The notes: generated by a model not told the origin, from the letters alone. A stretch of DNA of 64,000 nucleotides from Planomonospora sp. ID82291 (GCF_015711645.1 NZ_JABTEX010000001.1:1-64000); one strand, 5' to 3'; shown: positions 36,821 to 45,609, counted from the stretch's first letter. Made by a program: numbers and translations.

Positions 36821-37831
36821 ATGCAGCTGCCCCTGCCCCGAGGTCCGATCACCGCCCGGCTCGTCGACGCGCTGGCGGCCCCGCCGCACGCCTTCGGCCT
36901 CCCGCTGCCGGACCCCGCCTGCCCGGCCCTGCGGGACGACGACCTCCAACTGGCCCTGTTCGTCTGCTACGAGCTGCACTACCGCGGCTTCGACGAGGTG
37001 GACGACGGCTGGGAGTGGAACACCTCGCTGCTGGGCCTGCGGGAGGCGCTGGAACGGCGGTTCGAGGAGGGGCTGGCCGGGGCGGTGCCCCGTCCGCCGG
37101 CCGTGCCGCCGGGGCGGTTGCGCCGGGCCATGACCGAGCTGGTGGCCGCCGCCGACGGCGACGGACCGCCGCTGGCGGCGTTCCTGCAGCACCGGGCCGA
37201 TCGGGAGCAGTTCAGGGAGTTCGTCGTGCACCGGTCGGTCTACCACCTCAAGGAGGCCGACCCGCACACCTGGGCGATCCCCCGGCTGCACGGCCGGGCC
37301 AAGGCCGCCCTGGTGGAGATCCAGTCGGACGAGTACGGCTGCGGGCGGCTGGAGCGGATGCACGCCGAGCTCTTCCGGGCCACCATGCGCGGGCTGGACC
37401 TGGACGACTCCTACGGCGCCCACGTCGACCGGGTCCCGGCGATCACGCTGGCGATCGGCAACGCCATGTCGCTGTTCGGCCTGCACCGCAGGCACCGGGG
37501 GGCGCTCCTCGGCCACCTGGCGGCGTTCGAGATGACCTCCTCCACGCCCAACCTCAAATACAGCCGGGGTCTGCGGCGGCTGGGCGGCGATTCGGCCGCG
37601 CGCCGCTTCTACGACGAGCACGTGCAGGCCGACGCCGTGCACGAGCAGATCGCCCTCAACGACATGTGCGGCGGTTTCGCCGCCGACCACCCCGCGCTGA
37701 CCGGGGACGTCCTGTACGGCGCCGCCTGCGCGCTGGCCCTCGACCGGCTCTTCGCCGAGCACGTCATGGGGTGCTGGCAGCGCGGCTCCACCTCGCTGCA
37801 CCCGGCCGGCCTGGCCGTGGGGTCCCGGTGA
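36821..37831 (+). CDS. Iron-containing redox enzyme, haem-oxygenase-like diiron (HDO) fold
   Basis: 336 residues from ATG 36821. All-helical, with the ligand pattern of haem-oxygenase-like diiron proteins in order: CYELHYRGFDEVDDGWEW, FVVHRSVYHLKEADPHTWAI, EIQSDEYGCGRLERMHAELF, then AFEMTSS and FYDEHVQADAVHEQIA. Glu/His/Asp on these helices would hold two irons that activate oxygen for N-oxygenation, desaturation or C-C cleavage. Actinomycetes often encode it beside a CDGSH iron-sulfur protein, as here (38928-39155). Its stop overlaps the glycosyltransferase start by 4 bp (GTGA), so both proteins are made together. Substrate unknown. Confidence 0.85.
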   Translation: MQLPLPRGPITARLVDALAAPPHAFGLPLPDPACPALRDDDLQLALFVCYELHYRGFDEVDDGWEWNTSLLGLREALERRFEEGLAGAVPRPPAVPPGRLRRAMTELVAAADGDGPPLAAFLQHRADREQFREFVVHRSVYHLKEADPHTWAIPRLHGRAKAALVEIQSDEYGCGRLERMHAELFRATMRGLDLDDSYGAHVDRVPAITLAIGNAMSLFGLHRRHRGALLGHLAAFEMTSSTPNLKYSRGLRRLGGDSAARRFYDEHVQADAVHEQIALNDMCGGFAADHPALTGDVLYGAACALALDRLFAEHVMGCWQRGSTSLHPAGLAVGSR

Positions 37832-39069
37832 CCGGCCGCGGCACCGGCGGCCCCACCCTCGGCACGGACGCCGTGCACACGGGCACCGCGAGCGCGGGCA
37901 CGGGCATGGGCACGGGCACCGCGAGCGCGGGCACGGGCACGGGCCTCGACTACGTGCTCCCCCTGCGCTGGGAGGACGACGCGGGCCTGGACGAGCTGAC
38001 CGCCTACCTGCGCGAGCTGGCCCGGCACGCGCGCATCATCGTGGTCGACGGCTCCCCCCGCGAGCCGTTCGACCGGCACGCCCGGCGCTGGCGCGGGCTC
38101 GCCGCGCACCTGCGGCCCGACGGCGACCTCGGCTTCGCCAACGGCAAGGTCTCGGGGGTCGTCACGGGGCTGCGGCGGGCCACCGCGGAGCACGTGGTCA
38201 TCGCCGACGACGACGTCCGCTACGACGCGGCGGGGCTGGCCCGGGTCCGCGCGCTGCTGGAGGAGGCCGACCTGGTCCGCCCGCAGAACCACTTCGACCC
38301 GCTGCCCTGGCACGCCCGCTGGGACACCGCCCGCACGCTGCTCAACCGCGGCCTGGGCGCCGACTACCCCGGCACGTTCGGGGTGCGCCGCTCCACCTTC
38401 GTCCGGATGGGCGGCTACGACGGGAACGTGCTCTTCGAGAACCTGGAGCTCATCCGCACGGTCCGCGCCCACGGCGGCCGCGAGGCGCGCCCTCTCGACC
38501 TCCACGTCCGCCGCCTGCCCCCCGCGGCCGGCCGGTTCTGGTCCCAGCGGGTACGGCAGGCCTACGACGACCTGGCGCAGCCCGCCCGGATGGCGTTCTT
38601 CCTCTCCGTCCTGCCCTGTCTGGCCGCCGCGCTGCTGCGCCGCCGCCACCGGGCGGCCCTGGCGGGCGCGGGACTGGCGGTGGGCCTGGCCGAGGTGGGT
38701 CGGCGGCGCGGCGGGGGCCGGCGGGTGTTCCCCTTCAGCGCCTCGCTGTTCGCCCCGGTGTGGATCCTGGAGCGGGCGGTCTGCAGCTGGCTGGCGCTGG
38801 CCGCCCGCCTCACCCGCGGCGGCGTCCCCTACGCGGGGCGGCGGCTGCGGGTGGCCGCGCACCCGGTCCGATGGATCAGGAAACGCGGTCGGACCTCGCG
38901 GGGAAGCGCTCATGCGGATCAGCGCGGTCAGACCTGCGGATCGGGTTCGCCTCCGGCCCGGAACCCGGCGGTCTTGTGCGAGCCGTCGCAGAACGGTTTG
39001 ACCGCCGACAGCCCGCACCGGCACAGCGCCACCGTCGCCCTGCCCGGGTCCACCGGCCGGCCGTCCTGA
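37828..39069 (+). CDS. Family 2 glycosyltransferase with C-terminal membrane segments
   Basis: 413 residues from GTG 37828, coupled to the diiron gene. After a Gly/Thr repeat region (ASAGTGMGTGTASAGTGTG, about residues 18-36, from 33-bp DNA repeats) comes a GT2 domain: DYVLPLRWEDDAGLDELTAYL, FANGKVSGVVTGLRRA, the metal-binding IADDDVRYD, and RPQNHFDPLPWHARWD. Hydrophobic stretches from about 255 (MAFFLSVLPCLAAALL, ALAGAGLAVGLAEVG) suggest membrane anchoring. The last 47 codons overlap the convergent CDGSH gene in antisense, so the native tail may be an accident of read-through. Acceptor unknown. Confidence 0.78.
   Translation: MTGRGTGGPTLGTDAVHTGTASAGTGMGTGTASAGTGTGLDYVLPLRWEDDAGLDELTAYLRELARHARIIVVDGSPREPFDRHARRWRGLAAHLRPDGDLGFANGKVSGVVTGLRRATAEHVVIADDDVRYDAAGLARVRALLEEADLVRPQNHFDPLPWHARWDTARTLLNRGLGADYPGTFGVRRSTFVRMGGYDGNVLFENLELIRTVRAHGGREARPLDLHVRRLPPAAGRFWSQRVRQAYDDLAQPARMAFFLSVLPCLAAALLRRRHRAALAGAGLAVGLAEVGRRRGGGRRVFPFSASLFAPVWILERAVCSWLALAARLTRGGVPYAGRRLRVAAHPVRWIRKRGRTSRGSAHADQRGQTCGSGSPPARNPAVLCEPSQNGLTADSPHRHSATVALPGSTGRPS
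37881..37938. repeat. 33-bp in-frame repeat in the glycosyltransferase gene
   Basis: GGGCACCGCGAGCGCGGGCA starts at 37881 and 37914 and encodes repeated GTASAGTG. Confidence 0.85.
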
Positions 39070-39155
39070 GTGAGCAGGGTGAACGGCCCTCTCAGCAGGA
39101 GCGGGCCGTCCTCGCACGTGGTCACCGTGACCGTATAGTCCGTTTCATCACGCAT
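38928..39155 (-). CDS. CDGSH iron-sulfur protein
   Basis: 75 residues from ATG 39155. The complete 2Fe-2S ligand set of CDGSH proteins is present: CRCGLSAVKPFCDGSH (three Cys, one His), followed by KTAGF. Such proteins carry a redox- and pH-sensitive cluster and can pass clusters or electrons. It is convergent with, and overlaps by 142 bp, the glycosyltransferase gene that is coupled to the diiron enzyme. I infer that it supplies electrons or iron-sulfur units to that enzyme. Confidence 0.92.
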   Translation of the reverse strand: MRDETDYTVTVTTCEDGPLLLRGPFTLLTQDGRPVDPGRATVALCRCGLSAVKPFCDGSHKTAGFRAGGEPDPQV

Positions 39156-39316
39156 GCTCGGCACCGTGCCCGGCAACGCCCCCCCTACTCCTCTCCGTCC
39201 TGCTCCGCCCTGCCGCTCCCGGGGCGCCGCCCGGCCGCGGGGGGGGGAGGCGGAGGACGGGGGTACGGCCCCGCCGCACCGCCCGGACGAGCGGGGGCGG
39301 GCGGGGGCGGGCGGGA

Positions 39317-40564
39317 TCAGTGGCCGGAGGACGAGCCGTTGACGGTGAGCACGGGCTCGGGCACCTCGATGGCGGGGAACGTCCCGGTGTCGACGCCCCC
39401 GTGCTCGCTCTGCGCCGCCTCGATCAGCGCGTGCGCGCGGGGCTCCAGCTTCCACAGGGCCCGGCACTCGCGCGCGGTGGCCAGCGGCATGCCGGTCTCG
39501 TGGGCGATGTCGGAGGCCCGGGGCACGAACCGGCGCTCGATCTGCTTGTCCCAGTACTCCCGCGCCGCCCGCATCAGGGCCGCGCGCTGGGCCGGGTCGG
39601 CGGCCTGCGGGGCGGCGTCCACCGTCTCGGCGTCGTCGTCATCGTCGTCGACGAGTACGGTGGCCCGCGGTGCGGGGGCGGGCAGCGCCGGGGAGGCGGG
39701 CTCGGAGGCCCACGGCACGGGCGGGGACAGGTCGATCAGCGCGGAGGTGTTGTAGAGGGCGCCGATCTGCGACAGCAGCGCCTCCTGGCGCGCCTCGTCG
39801 ACCGCCAGCCCGGTGTGCTCCACCGCCCGGTCCATCTCCCGGTCCAGCTTGGCCAGGGCCGCGCGCATCTTCCGGTCGGAGGCCCCGGCCTCGCGGAGCG
39901 CGCGGGCCTTCTTGGCGGCCAGCGCGACCCGGGTCAGCCTCCGGTGGGCGTCCACCTCGCTGGCCGTGCGGTCGCTGACCTCCGCCAGCCCGATGCGGAC
40001 CAGCATGCGCTCGGGGGTGAGCCGCCAGTGGATCCGGGAGCGCCCGCTGATGCGGTGCCGCTCGATCGCCATGCCGCGCTCCCACAGCCACGCGGCGACC
40101 AGCGGGGCGGCGAGGCGGAACACGGCCTCGGCGACGCTGCGCGCGTCCATGCTGGACAGCACCGCGGTCAGGCAGGTGAGCGCCCACACGGCGACGCCGT
40201 CGATCCCCGCGGAGAAGTTCTCCCGCATGTTGCGGCGGGCCCGCACGGCGCTGGTGATGACCGCGACCTCGATGAACGCGAACAGCAGCAGCCGCAGCGG
40301 GCCGTCGAAGCCCAGCACGTCGCCGGAGAAGCGCCACATGCCCTGGGCGGACACCCCGGTGGCGATGCTGGCGGCGACGATGGTCAGCACGTCCTCCACC
40401 GGGCGGGGGGCGACGTAGCGCTGGAAGAGGCGGGTCGCGACGCGCGAGACGGCCCGGACGACGAAGTAGCCCAGGGTCAGGACGATCAGGGCGGCCACGC
40501 AGAGGACGGCCGTCGCGAGGGGGCGCTCGGACACGAAGGCGGTTATTTGATCAATGAGGGGCAT
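39317..40564 (-). CDS. DUF2637-like membrane protein with C-terminal helix-turn-helix-like tail
   Basis: 415 residues. Membrane segments at about 15-36, 58-78, 88-105, 120-140 and 145-165, with VAASIATGVSAQGMWRF and FAFIEVAVITSAVRARRNM, resembling DUF2637/Spd proteins of actinomycete plasmids and integrative elements that take part in mycelial DNA spread. The cytosolic part has a long coiled helix, an acidic stretch (VDDDDDDAETVD) and a small C-terminal domain (RFVPRASDIAHETGMPLATARECRALWKLE) like a winged helix. No transfer genes are nearby, so a plasmid link is only suggestive. Confidence 0.7.
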   Translation of the reverse strand: MPLIDQITAFVSERPLATAVLCVAALIVLTLGYFVVRAVSRVATRLFQRYVAPRPVEDVLTIVAASIATGVSAQGMWRFSGDVLGFDGPLRLLLFAFIEVAVITSAVRARRNMRENFSAGIDGVAVWALTCLTAVLSSMDARSVAEAVFRLAAPLVAAWLWERGMAIERHRISGRSRIHWRLTPERMLVRIGLAEVSDRTASEVDAHRRLTRVALAAKKARALREAGASDRKMRAALAKLDREMDRAVEHTGLAVDEARQEALLSQIGALYNTSALIDLSPPVPWASEPASPALPAPAPRATVLVDDDDDDAETVDAAPQAADPAQRAALMRAAREYWDKQIERRFVPRASDIAHETGMPLATARECRALWKLEPRAHALIEAAQSEHGGVDTGTFPAIEVPEPVLTVNGSSSGH

Positions 40565-40665
40565 CGGCCACGATCCGTGAGTATCGCTGTCCTATGGGGT
40601 ATCGGGCCGATCATCCCAGAACACCGGCGGCTTTTTTGCCGAATGCATACTCATGGTTGGGACTG

Positions 40666-40704
40666 ATGTGACGGACGGTTCCGTTTCGTCCCCGTCCGTC
40701 ACAT
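40666..40704. terminator. 13-bp inverted repeat, terminator or operator
   Basis: ATGTGACGGACGG (40666-40678) pairs with 40692-40704. It lies downstream of the GT4 gene and upstream of the DUF2637-like gene on the minus strand, so it could end one or regulate the other. Confidence 0.45.
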
Positions 40705-40783
40705 GCGCCCCGTCCCCTGCCGCGTCAGAACGGCCGGTCCGTTCTCCGTTCTCCGTTCTCCGCTGACGGGCCGGCGTCCGGAG

Positions 40784-41947
40784 TCAGCGGGTCACGCCGG
40801 CGCCGAGGAACCCGGCGAACAGGTTCTCCCAGAGCGGCATCACCGCGTCCGGCGCGTAGTCGCGCACGGTCTCGCGGGCCGCGGCGCCCAGGCGCCGTCG
40901 CAGCTCCTCGTCGGCGATGAGCCGGCCGATGCCCGCGGCGAGCGCGCCGACGTCACCCGGGGGGACGAGCAGCCCGTCGACCCCATCGGTCAGGACCTCC
41001 CCGGGACCGGTCGGGCAGTCGAAGGCCACGACCGGCAGCCCGTGGCCCATGGCCTCGATCATCACCATGGGCAGCCCCTCGAAGCGGGAGCTCAGCGCGT
41101 ACACCGACGCCTCGGCCAGGTGGTCGGGCAGGTGGTCGCTGCGGCCCATCAGCGCGACGGTGCCGTCGAGGCCGAGCCGGGTGACGAGCCTGCGCAGTTC
41201 GGCCTTCTTCGCGCCGCTGCCGTAGATGCGCAGCCGCCAGCCGGGATGGCGCTCCGCGACCTGGGCGAAGGCCCGGATGAGCAGGTCGAAGCCCTTCTGC
41301 GCGGTGAGCCGCCCGGCCGCGACCACGAGCCGGTTCTCGTGCGTGGTCGGCCGCCGGCCGCCGAGGTCGGCGACCGCGTTGGGGATGCGCACCACCGGGG
41401 TGCCGGGCAGCAGGCGCTGGTAGTCCCGGCGGTCGGTGCCGGTGAGCACGGCGAGCGCGTCCAGCCTGCCGTAGTGGCGGGCGATCTCCGCCCGCACGGT
41501 GGCGGGGTGGGTGGCCAGGTTCATGTGCTCCTGGGCGATCCGCACCACGCCGCGCGGCCCGCGGCGGGCGGAGACGAGGTTCAGTGCGGGACGGGTGGTC
41601 ACCAGGACGCCGCCGGAGACCGAGGAGACGTAGTCGATGGCGGCCTTCTCCACGCGCTCGGTGAAGTAGTGCGCGGCGAACTCCCCGCGCGGGACGATCC
41701 GGCCGCGCAGCCGCCGCCAGACCCGGCGGGCGACGGAGTCGGGCGGCGCCGCCCCGTCCCGCTGGTCCACCAGGGCGGTGAGCGCGACCCGGGGGTCGAG
41801 GGGGAACTGCGGGGTGTCGCGGCGCCGGATGACGCTGGCGATCTCGACGTCGTGCCCGGCCGCGGCCATCGCGTTCGCCTGGCTGAAGACGGTGCGGATG
41901 GTGCCGCCCATGCCGTACGCGTGCAGGAGCACGTAGTGGATCCTCAT
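40784..41947 (-). CDS. Family 4 glycosyltransferase
   Basis: 387 residues. GT-B fold: MRIHYVLLHAYGMGGTIRTVFSQANAMA at the N terminus, VVAAGRLTAQKGFDLLIRAF at about 205, RIYGSGAKKAELRRL, and the nucleotide-sugar EX7E motif in SRFEGLPMVMIEAMGHGLPVV with CPTGPGEVLTDGVDGLLVPPGD. It probably adds a hexose to a surface glycan or lipid. Its ATG overlaps the sulfotransferase stop by 4 bp (ATGA), so the two are coupled. Confidence 0.9.
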   Translation of the reverse strand: MRIHYVLLHAYGMGGTIRTVFSQANAMAAAGHDVEIASVIRRRDTPQFPLDPRVALTALVDQRDGAAPPDSVARRVWRRLRGRIVPRGEFAAHYFTERVEKAAIDYVSSVSGGVLVTTRPALNLVSARRGPRGVVRIAQEHMNLATHPATVRAEIARHYGRLDALAVLTGTDRRDYQRLLPGTPVVRIPNAVADLGGRRPTTHENRLVVAAGRLTAQKGFDLLIRAFAQVAERHPGWRLRIYGSGAKKAELRRLVTRLGLDGTVALMGRSDHLPDHLAEASVYALSSRFEGLPMVMIEAMGHGLPVVAFDCPTGPGEVLTDGVDGLLVPPGDVGALAAGIGRLIADEELRRRLGAAARETVRDYAPDAVMPLWENLFAGFLGAGVTR

Positions 41948-42834
41948 GGGTTCGGTCCTCCTCCCTCGTACGGGAGGTATCCCCAAATCCGACATATCGG
42001 TCTCAATGCCTCGGGGATCGCGTCGGGATCGGGCAGGTCGCGCCCCGGCTGCACGGTCCCGGACCGGATCTTGTCCTTCCAGTCGCCGAGGCCCTTGCCG
42101 ACCACCTCCGGACGGCCGTAGGCGAGCATCCCCGGCTCCCAGCCGACGGCCAGGAAGTCGCAGATCCGGCGCGTCTGCGCCTCCGGGTCGGCGGTCAGGT
42201 CCTCGTAGCGGACGGTCAGGCCGGGCAGCGCCTTGCGCGCCCGCTGGACCGCCTTCATGTAGCGCAGGGCGTCGAGCGCGGCCTCCTCGGGCGTGCGCTT
42301 CTCCGGGCTCGCCTCGTACCAGGAGGCCGCGATGGAGGCCGGATGGCGGAGCAGGAAGACGAACCGGGCGTCGGGCCAGCAGGTGGCGATGCGCTGGAAG
42401 GCGAAGGCGTTGGCCGGGGTCTTCTCCACGATGACGGACTTGCCGCTGCGCACCAGCTCCCGGTGGAGCACCCGGTCCCAGAGCAGGTGCTCCAGGTCGG
42501 CCCGGTTGTGCCCGAGCGCGGCCATCGCCTTCTTCGACAGGGACGTGCCGAACCCCACCGTGAGGCGGCGGACGTGCAGCTCGTGGGGGGCGTGCAGCGC
42601 GGAGTGGGCGCCCAGCACGGCCCGCAGGAGGGTGGAACCCGAGCGGACGGGCGAGAGGATGAAGACGGGCGCGCGCAGCAGCCGGTCCGCCTCCGGGTCG
42701 GCGGGCGGCCGGACGAGCCCCTCCGCCGCGACGGCCGGGGTCACGACCCCGCTGGAGCCGGACGTCCCCACTCGTCTGAGCTGGAATCCGGTGAACCTGA
42801 CCAGGGCCTCGTTGACGGTGCGCTGCCAGTCCAT
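41944..42834 (-). CDS. PAPS-dependent sulfotransferase
   Basis: 296 residues from ATG 42834. The 5'-phosphosulfate loop is PVFILSPVRSGSTLLRAVLG (about 55-75), and the 3'-phosphate motif is FVFLLRHPASIAASWYEA. VIVEKTPANAFAFQRI and LTVRYEDLTADPEAQTRRI are further family landmarks. It transfers sulfate from PAPS to a hydroxyl of a sugar, lipid or small molecule. With the overlapping GT4 gene it would make a sulfated glycoside. No clear ribosome site precedes the start. Confidence 0.88.
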   Translation of the reverse strand: MDWQRTVNEALVRFTGFQLRRVGTSGSSGVVTPAVAAEGLVRPPADPEADRLLRAPVFILSPVRSGSTLLRAVLGAHSALHAPHELHVRRLTVGFGTSLSKKAMAALGHNRADLEHLLWDRVLHRELVRSGKSVIVEKTPANAFAFQRIATCWPDARFVFLLRHPASIAASWYEASPEKRTPEEAALDALRYMKAVQRARKALPGLTVRYEDLTADPEAQTRRICDFLAVGWEPGMLAYGRPEVVGKGLGDWKDKIRSGTVQPGRDLPDPDAIPEALRPICRIWGYLPYEGGGPNP

Positions 42835-43029
42835 AAATCGGGAGGTTACCCACCGTTCCCGGCAATTCACCGAATACGGACACCGGACCTGCTCACCGGG
42901 CACGGCCGTACGGCGGGCGGGAGGCCTGCCCACCGCCCTGCCCATCGCGTGACGGGCCCCGCCGGGCGGGCGATACTCCGCTGAGGAGGTGCCGTCGTGC
43001 TGCGACGACCGGACCATCGAACGTGGCCG

Positions 43030-43779
43030 CCCGGGTCGTTTCTCGCCCGGCTCCCCGACGCCAGCCGCGCCTGGATGCGGGCGCCGCTCTTCCAGGGAGC
43101 CTCCACCACCACCGTGGCCGCCGCATAACCGCTCATCACCGCGTTGCGCATCGGAAAACTCTGCTTGCTGGGCGGGGCGTCCGGCCAGAACTGGCTGACG
43201 ACCGCGCCCTCCTGGGCGATCCGCTGCTGCAGAGCGCGGTTCTCACTCGGATAGAAGCGGTTGATGCCCGTCCCGATGACGGCCACCGTCCTACCGCCCG
43301 CCTCCAGCGCCGCCCGGTGCACGGCGATGTCGATGCCCCGGGCGAGGCCGCTGACCACGGTTACCTTGTTCAGGGCCAGCTCTCTCGCCACCGCGGACGC
43401 GATCCGCAGCCCCTGCTCACTCGCCTGCCGGGTGCCCACGACGGCGATCGCGCGCCGGTCTTCGAGGAGCGCCCCCCGCGAGAACAACAGGGGGCACCTG
43501 GTGGATGCTGCGGAGCTGACTCGGGTAGTCGCGGTCGAAGCAGGCGTGGACCCCGATGCCCCCCGCCTCCCAGCCGGCCAGCGCCTGCGCGGCCTCGGCC
43601 AGGGCGGACACCACGGGGTCCGTCTCGGGGAACAGCGTGTCCTGCAGTCTCAGCTCGCGCTCCAGGGCCGTCACCGCGCTGCCGGTCTCGAGCACGTCGA
43701 GCGCGATGTCCTGCCACTTGGCGCCAGGACGCCGCAGCAGCGCCACGAGTGCGGCGCGTTCGCGCAGTTCCGGGAGCAT
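43030..43779 (-). pseudogene. dprA: Frameshifted, C-terminally eroded DprA-like gene
   Basis: From ATG 43779 one frame reads ELRERAALVALLRRPG, WQDIALDVLETG and DRDYPSQLRSIHQVPP. At a run of five G (43490-43494 on the plus strand) it loses register; the next frame continues with LFSRGALLEDRRAIAVVGTR, VVSGLARGIDIAVHRAALEAGG, FPMRNAVMSGYAAATVVVEAPWKSGA and stops resembling DprA after RIQARLA. One missing base in the homopolymer would restore the frame, so a sequencing error is possible, but the C-terminal part is lost as well. DprA loads RecA on incoming DNA in transformation. Confidence 0.8.
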
Positions 43780-43864
43780 GCCCCCGATGCTACCGGGCAA
43801 CAGGGGAACCCCCCAGAGTCTTGGGCCACCAGGTCCGGGAAATTCGAACTGTTCGACGCATCGG

Positions 43865-44323
43865 TCATCCCATCCCGTCCACGGGGGATTCGGGCGGGGC
43901 CGCCAGGGTGCACCAGACGATCTTGCCGCCGGAGCTCGGGCGGTGGTAGCCCCAGGGGCTCGCGAGCAGGTCGACGAGATGGAGGCCGCGCCCGCCCTCG
44001 TCCTCCAGGTCCGGGACGCACAGGACCGGCGCGGTACGGCAGGCGTCCCAGACGCGGAGCACGACCGCCTCGCGGACCCGGTAGAGGTCCAGCCAGACGT
44101 GGTCCGGGGAGGCGTGGGCCGCTGGCTCGGCGGCGGGAACGCCCGAGGCGTTCGCCTTGATCGCGTTGGAGACCAGTTCGGAGACGACGAGCCGGGCCGT
44201 CTCGACCAGGTCACTCCGGCCCCAGCCCTCCAGCACGCGCTGGACGTGCACGCGGGCGTAGTAGGGCGAGGTCGGGAAGACGGACAGCTCCAGGCAGTGC
44301 GCTGTGGTGGTGACACCGGCCAT
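43865..44323 (-). CDS. ATP-binding GHKL protein, anti-sigma (RsbW/AbaA-type)
   Basis: 152 residues from ATG 44323 (AGGAGCGG upstream). N box RLVVSELVSNAIKANA, G1-like VWDACRTAPVL (the DNGxG motif is degenerate), and G2 EGGRGLHLVDLLASPWGYH. Such single-domain ATPases are abundant in actinomycetes next to XRE/DUF397 genes (whiJ and abaA-like loci). It is divergent from an XRE-DUF5753 gene. The weak G1 box raises doubt about ATP turnover. Confidence 0.85.
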   Translation of the reverse strand: MAGVTTTAHCLELSVFPTSPYYARVHVQRVLEGWGRSDLVETARLVVSELVSNAIKANASGVPAAEPAAHASPDHVWLDLYRVREAVVLRVWDACRTAPVLCVPDLEDEGGRGLHLVDLLASPWGYHRPSSGGKIVWCTLAAPPESPVDGMG

Positions 44324-44661
44324 TCGACCCGCTCCTGTTCGGCACGTCGGACGGAGGACCCTGCTCGGTATGTCGGGCGTAGGACCGGCACCACCGGCGG
44401 CCGGGGGGCGACCACCCTCCCCCACGGGGACGGGGGCGCGGTGCCGGTCCTACGGGAGGTACGGCCGGGCGGTGTCTCGGGGATCACCGCAGGCCGTACC
44501 GCCGGCGCCGGGCGGACCACCCGACAGGGGTGGGCCGCATCGGGAGGGAAGTCGTCCGCCCGGCCGTCTGGGAAAGCTCATGCTTTGCCTTCCGGGGAGG
44601 ATCCGCCGTGGAAGGCTTGACTCTCAGAGCATGCAGCATCACCCTCAGTTAATGCAAGGCA

Positions 44662-44700
44662 TACATAAGTAGTGCCTACATAAGTAGTGCCTACATAATC
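44662..44700. promoter_or_regulatory. 15-bp iterons in the promoter of the XRE regulator
   Basis: TACATAAGTAGTGCC is repeated at 44662 and 44677, with a third partial copy at 44692, and is flanked by AGGCA/TGCCT. This AT-rich block contrasts with its surroundings and ends 16 bp before the start codon of the XRE gene. I read it as the binding site of that regulator, overlapping the promoter. Confidence 0.65.
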
Positions 44701-44715
44701 CAGAAGGGCCCAGAA

Positions 44716-45609
44716 GTGCGAGATAAGCAGGGAATCGAGGGAAATGTTCCTACCCCGTCAGCCAGACGGCAGCCGCCCACCGTACGCCTGCGGCGGCTGG
44801 CGGCCGAACTGCGCCGCCTCCGCCGAATCGCCGGGCTGTCCCAGGAGGAGGTGGCGGAGAAGACCAACGTCAACGTCGTCACGCTCTACCGGATCGAGAC
44901 GGCCAAGGCCAAGCCGCAGCTCCGGACGCTCGTCACCCTGCTCGACACCTACGGCGTCACCGACGACACCCGCGCCGACCTACTGGCCCTGCAGAAGGAG
45001 GCGAAGCAGCGCAGTTGGCTGCAGAGCTTCGAGGGCGACCTCCCCGACCAGTACGCCGCGTTCATCGGGCTGGAGTCCGAGGCCCAGGAGGTCATCAACT
45101 ACGACTCCCTGGTGATCCCCGGCCTGTTGCAGACGGAGGACTACGCCCGAGCGGTGATCCGTGGCATACGGCCGACCGTCACGGACGCCGAGGTCGAGAG
45201 TCGCGTCACCGCCAGAATGCGACGCCAGGCCCTTCTGGAGGGCGACACCCCTCTGCGGCTGTGGGCGATCGTGGATCAGGCCGCCCTCTCCCGAACGGTC
45301 GGCGGCGAGACCGTCATGCGCGCCCAGCTCGCGCACCTCGCCCAGCAGGCCCGGCGCCCGCACATCACCATCCAGGTCATCCCGTTCTCCGGCGGGGCCC
45401 ACCCGGGGATGCTGGGCAGCTTCATCGTCCTGAAGTTCGGCACGGACGATCCTGACGTGATCCACCTCGACAGCACAGCGGGGGGCTTGTTCCTCGAGAA
45501 GGAAGAGGATATTCAGCGGTATAACCAGATATGTGAATATCTCCGCGCGATAGCGCTCAGCCCGGCCGACACGAGCGCACTCATCGCCTCCCTAGACGGA
45601 GATCACTAG
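44716..45609 (+). CDS. XRE-family regulator with DUF5753 domain (WhiJ-like)
   Basis: 297 residues from GTG 44716. Helix-turn-helix at about 30-80 (LRRLRRIAGLSQEEVAEKTNVNVVTLYRIE). DUF5753 ligand-like domain at about 105-285 with YDSLVIPGLLQTEDYARAVIRG, AQLAHLAQQ and the usual QVIPFSGGAHPGMLGSFIVLKF, GLFLEKEEDIQRY. Typical of the many WhiJ-type regulators of Streptomyces and relatives that work with a small DUF397 partner, whose gene follows after 15 bp. Probably autoregulated at the 15-bp repeats. Confidence 0.92.
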   Translation: MRDKQGIEGNVPTPSARRQPPTVRLRRLAAELRRLRRIAGLSQEEVAEKTNVNVVTLYRIETAKAKPQLRTLVTLLDTYGVTDDTRADLLALQKEAKQRSWLQSFEGDLPDQYAAFIGLESEAQEVINYDSLVIPGLLQTEDYARAVIRGIRPTVTDAEVESRVTARMRRQALLEGDTPLRLWAIVDQAALSRTVGGETVMRAQLAHLAQQARRPHITIQVIPFSGGAHPGMLGSFIVLKFGTDDPDVIHLDSTAGGLFLEKEEDIQRYNQICEYLRAIALSPADTSALIASLDGDH

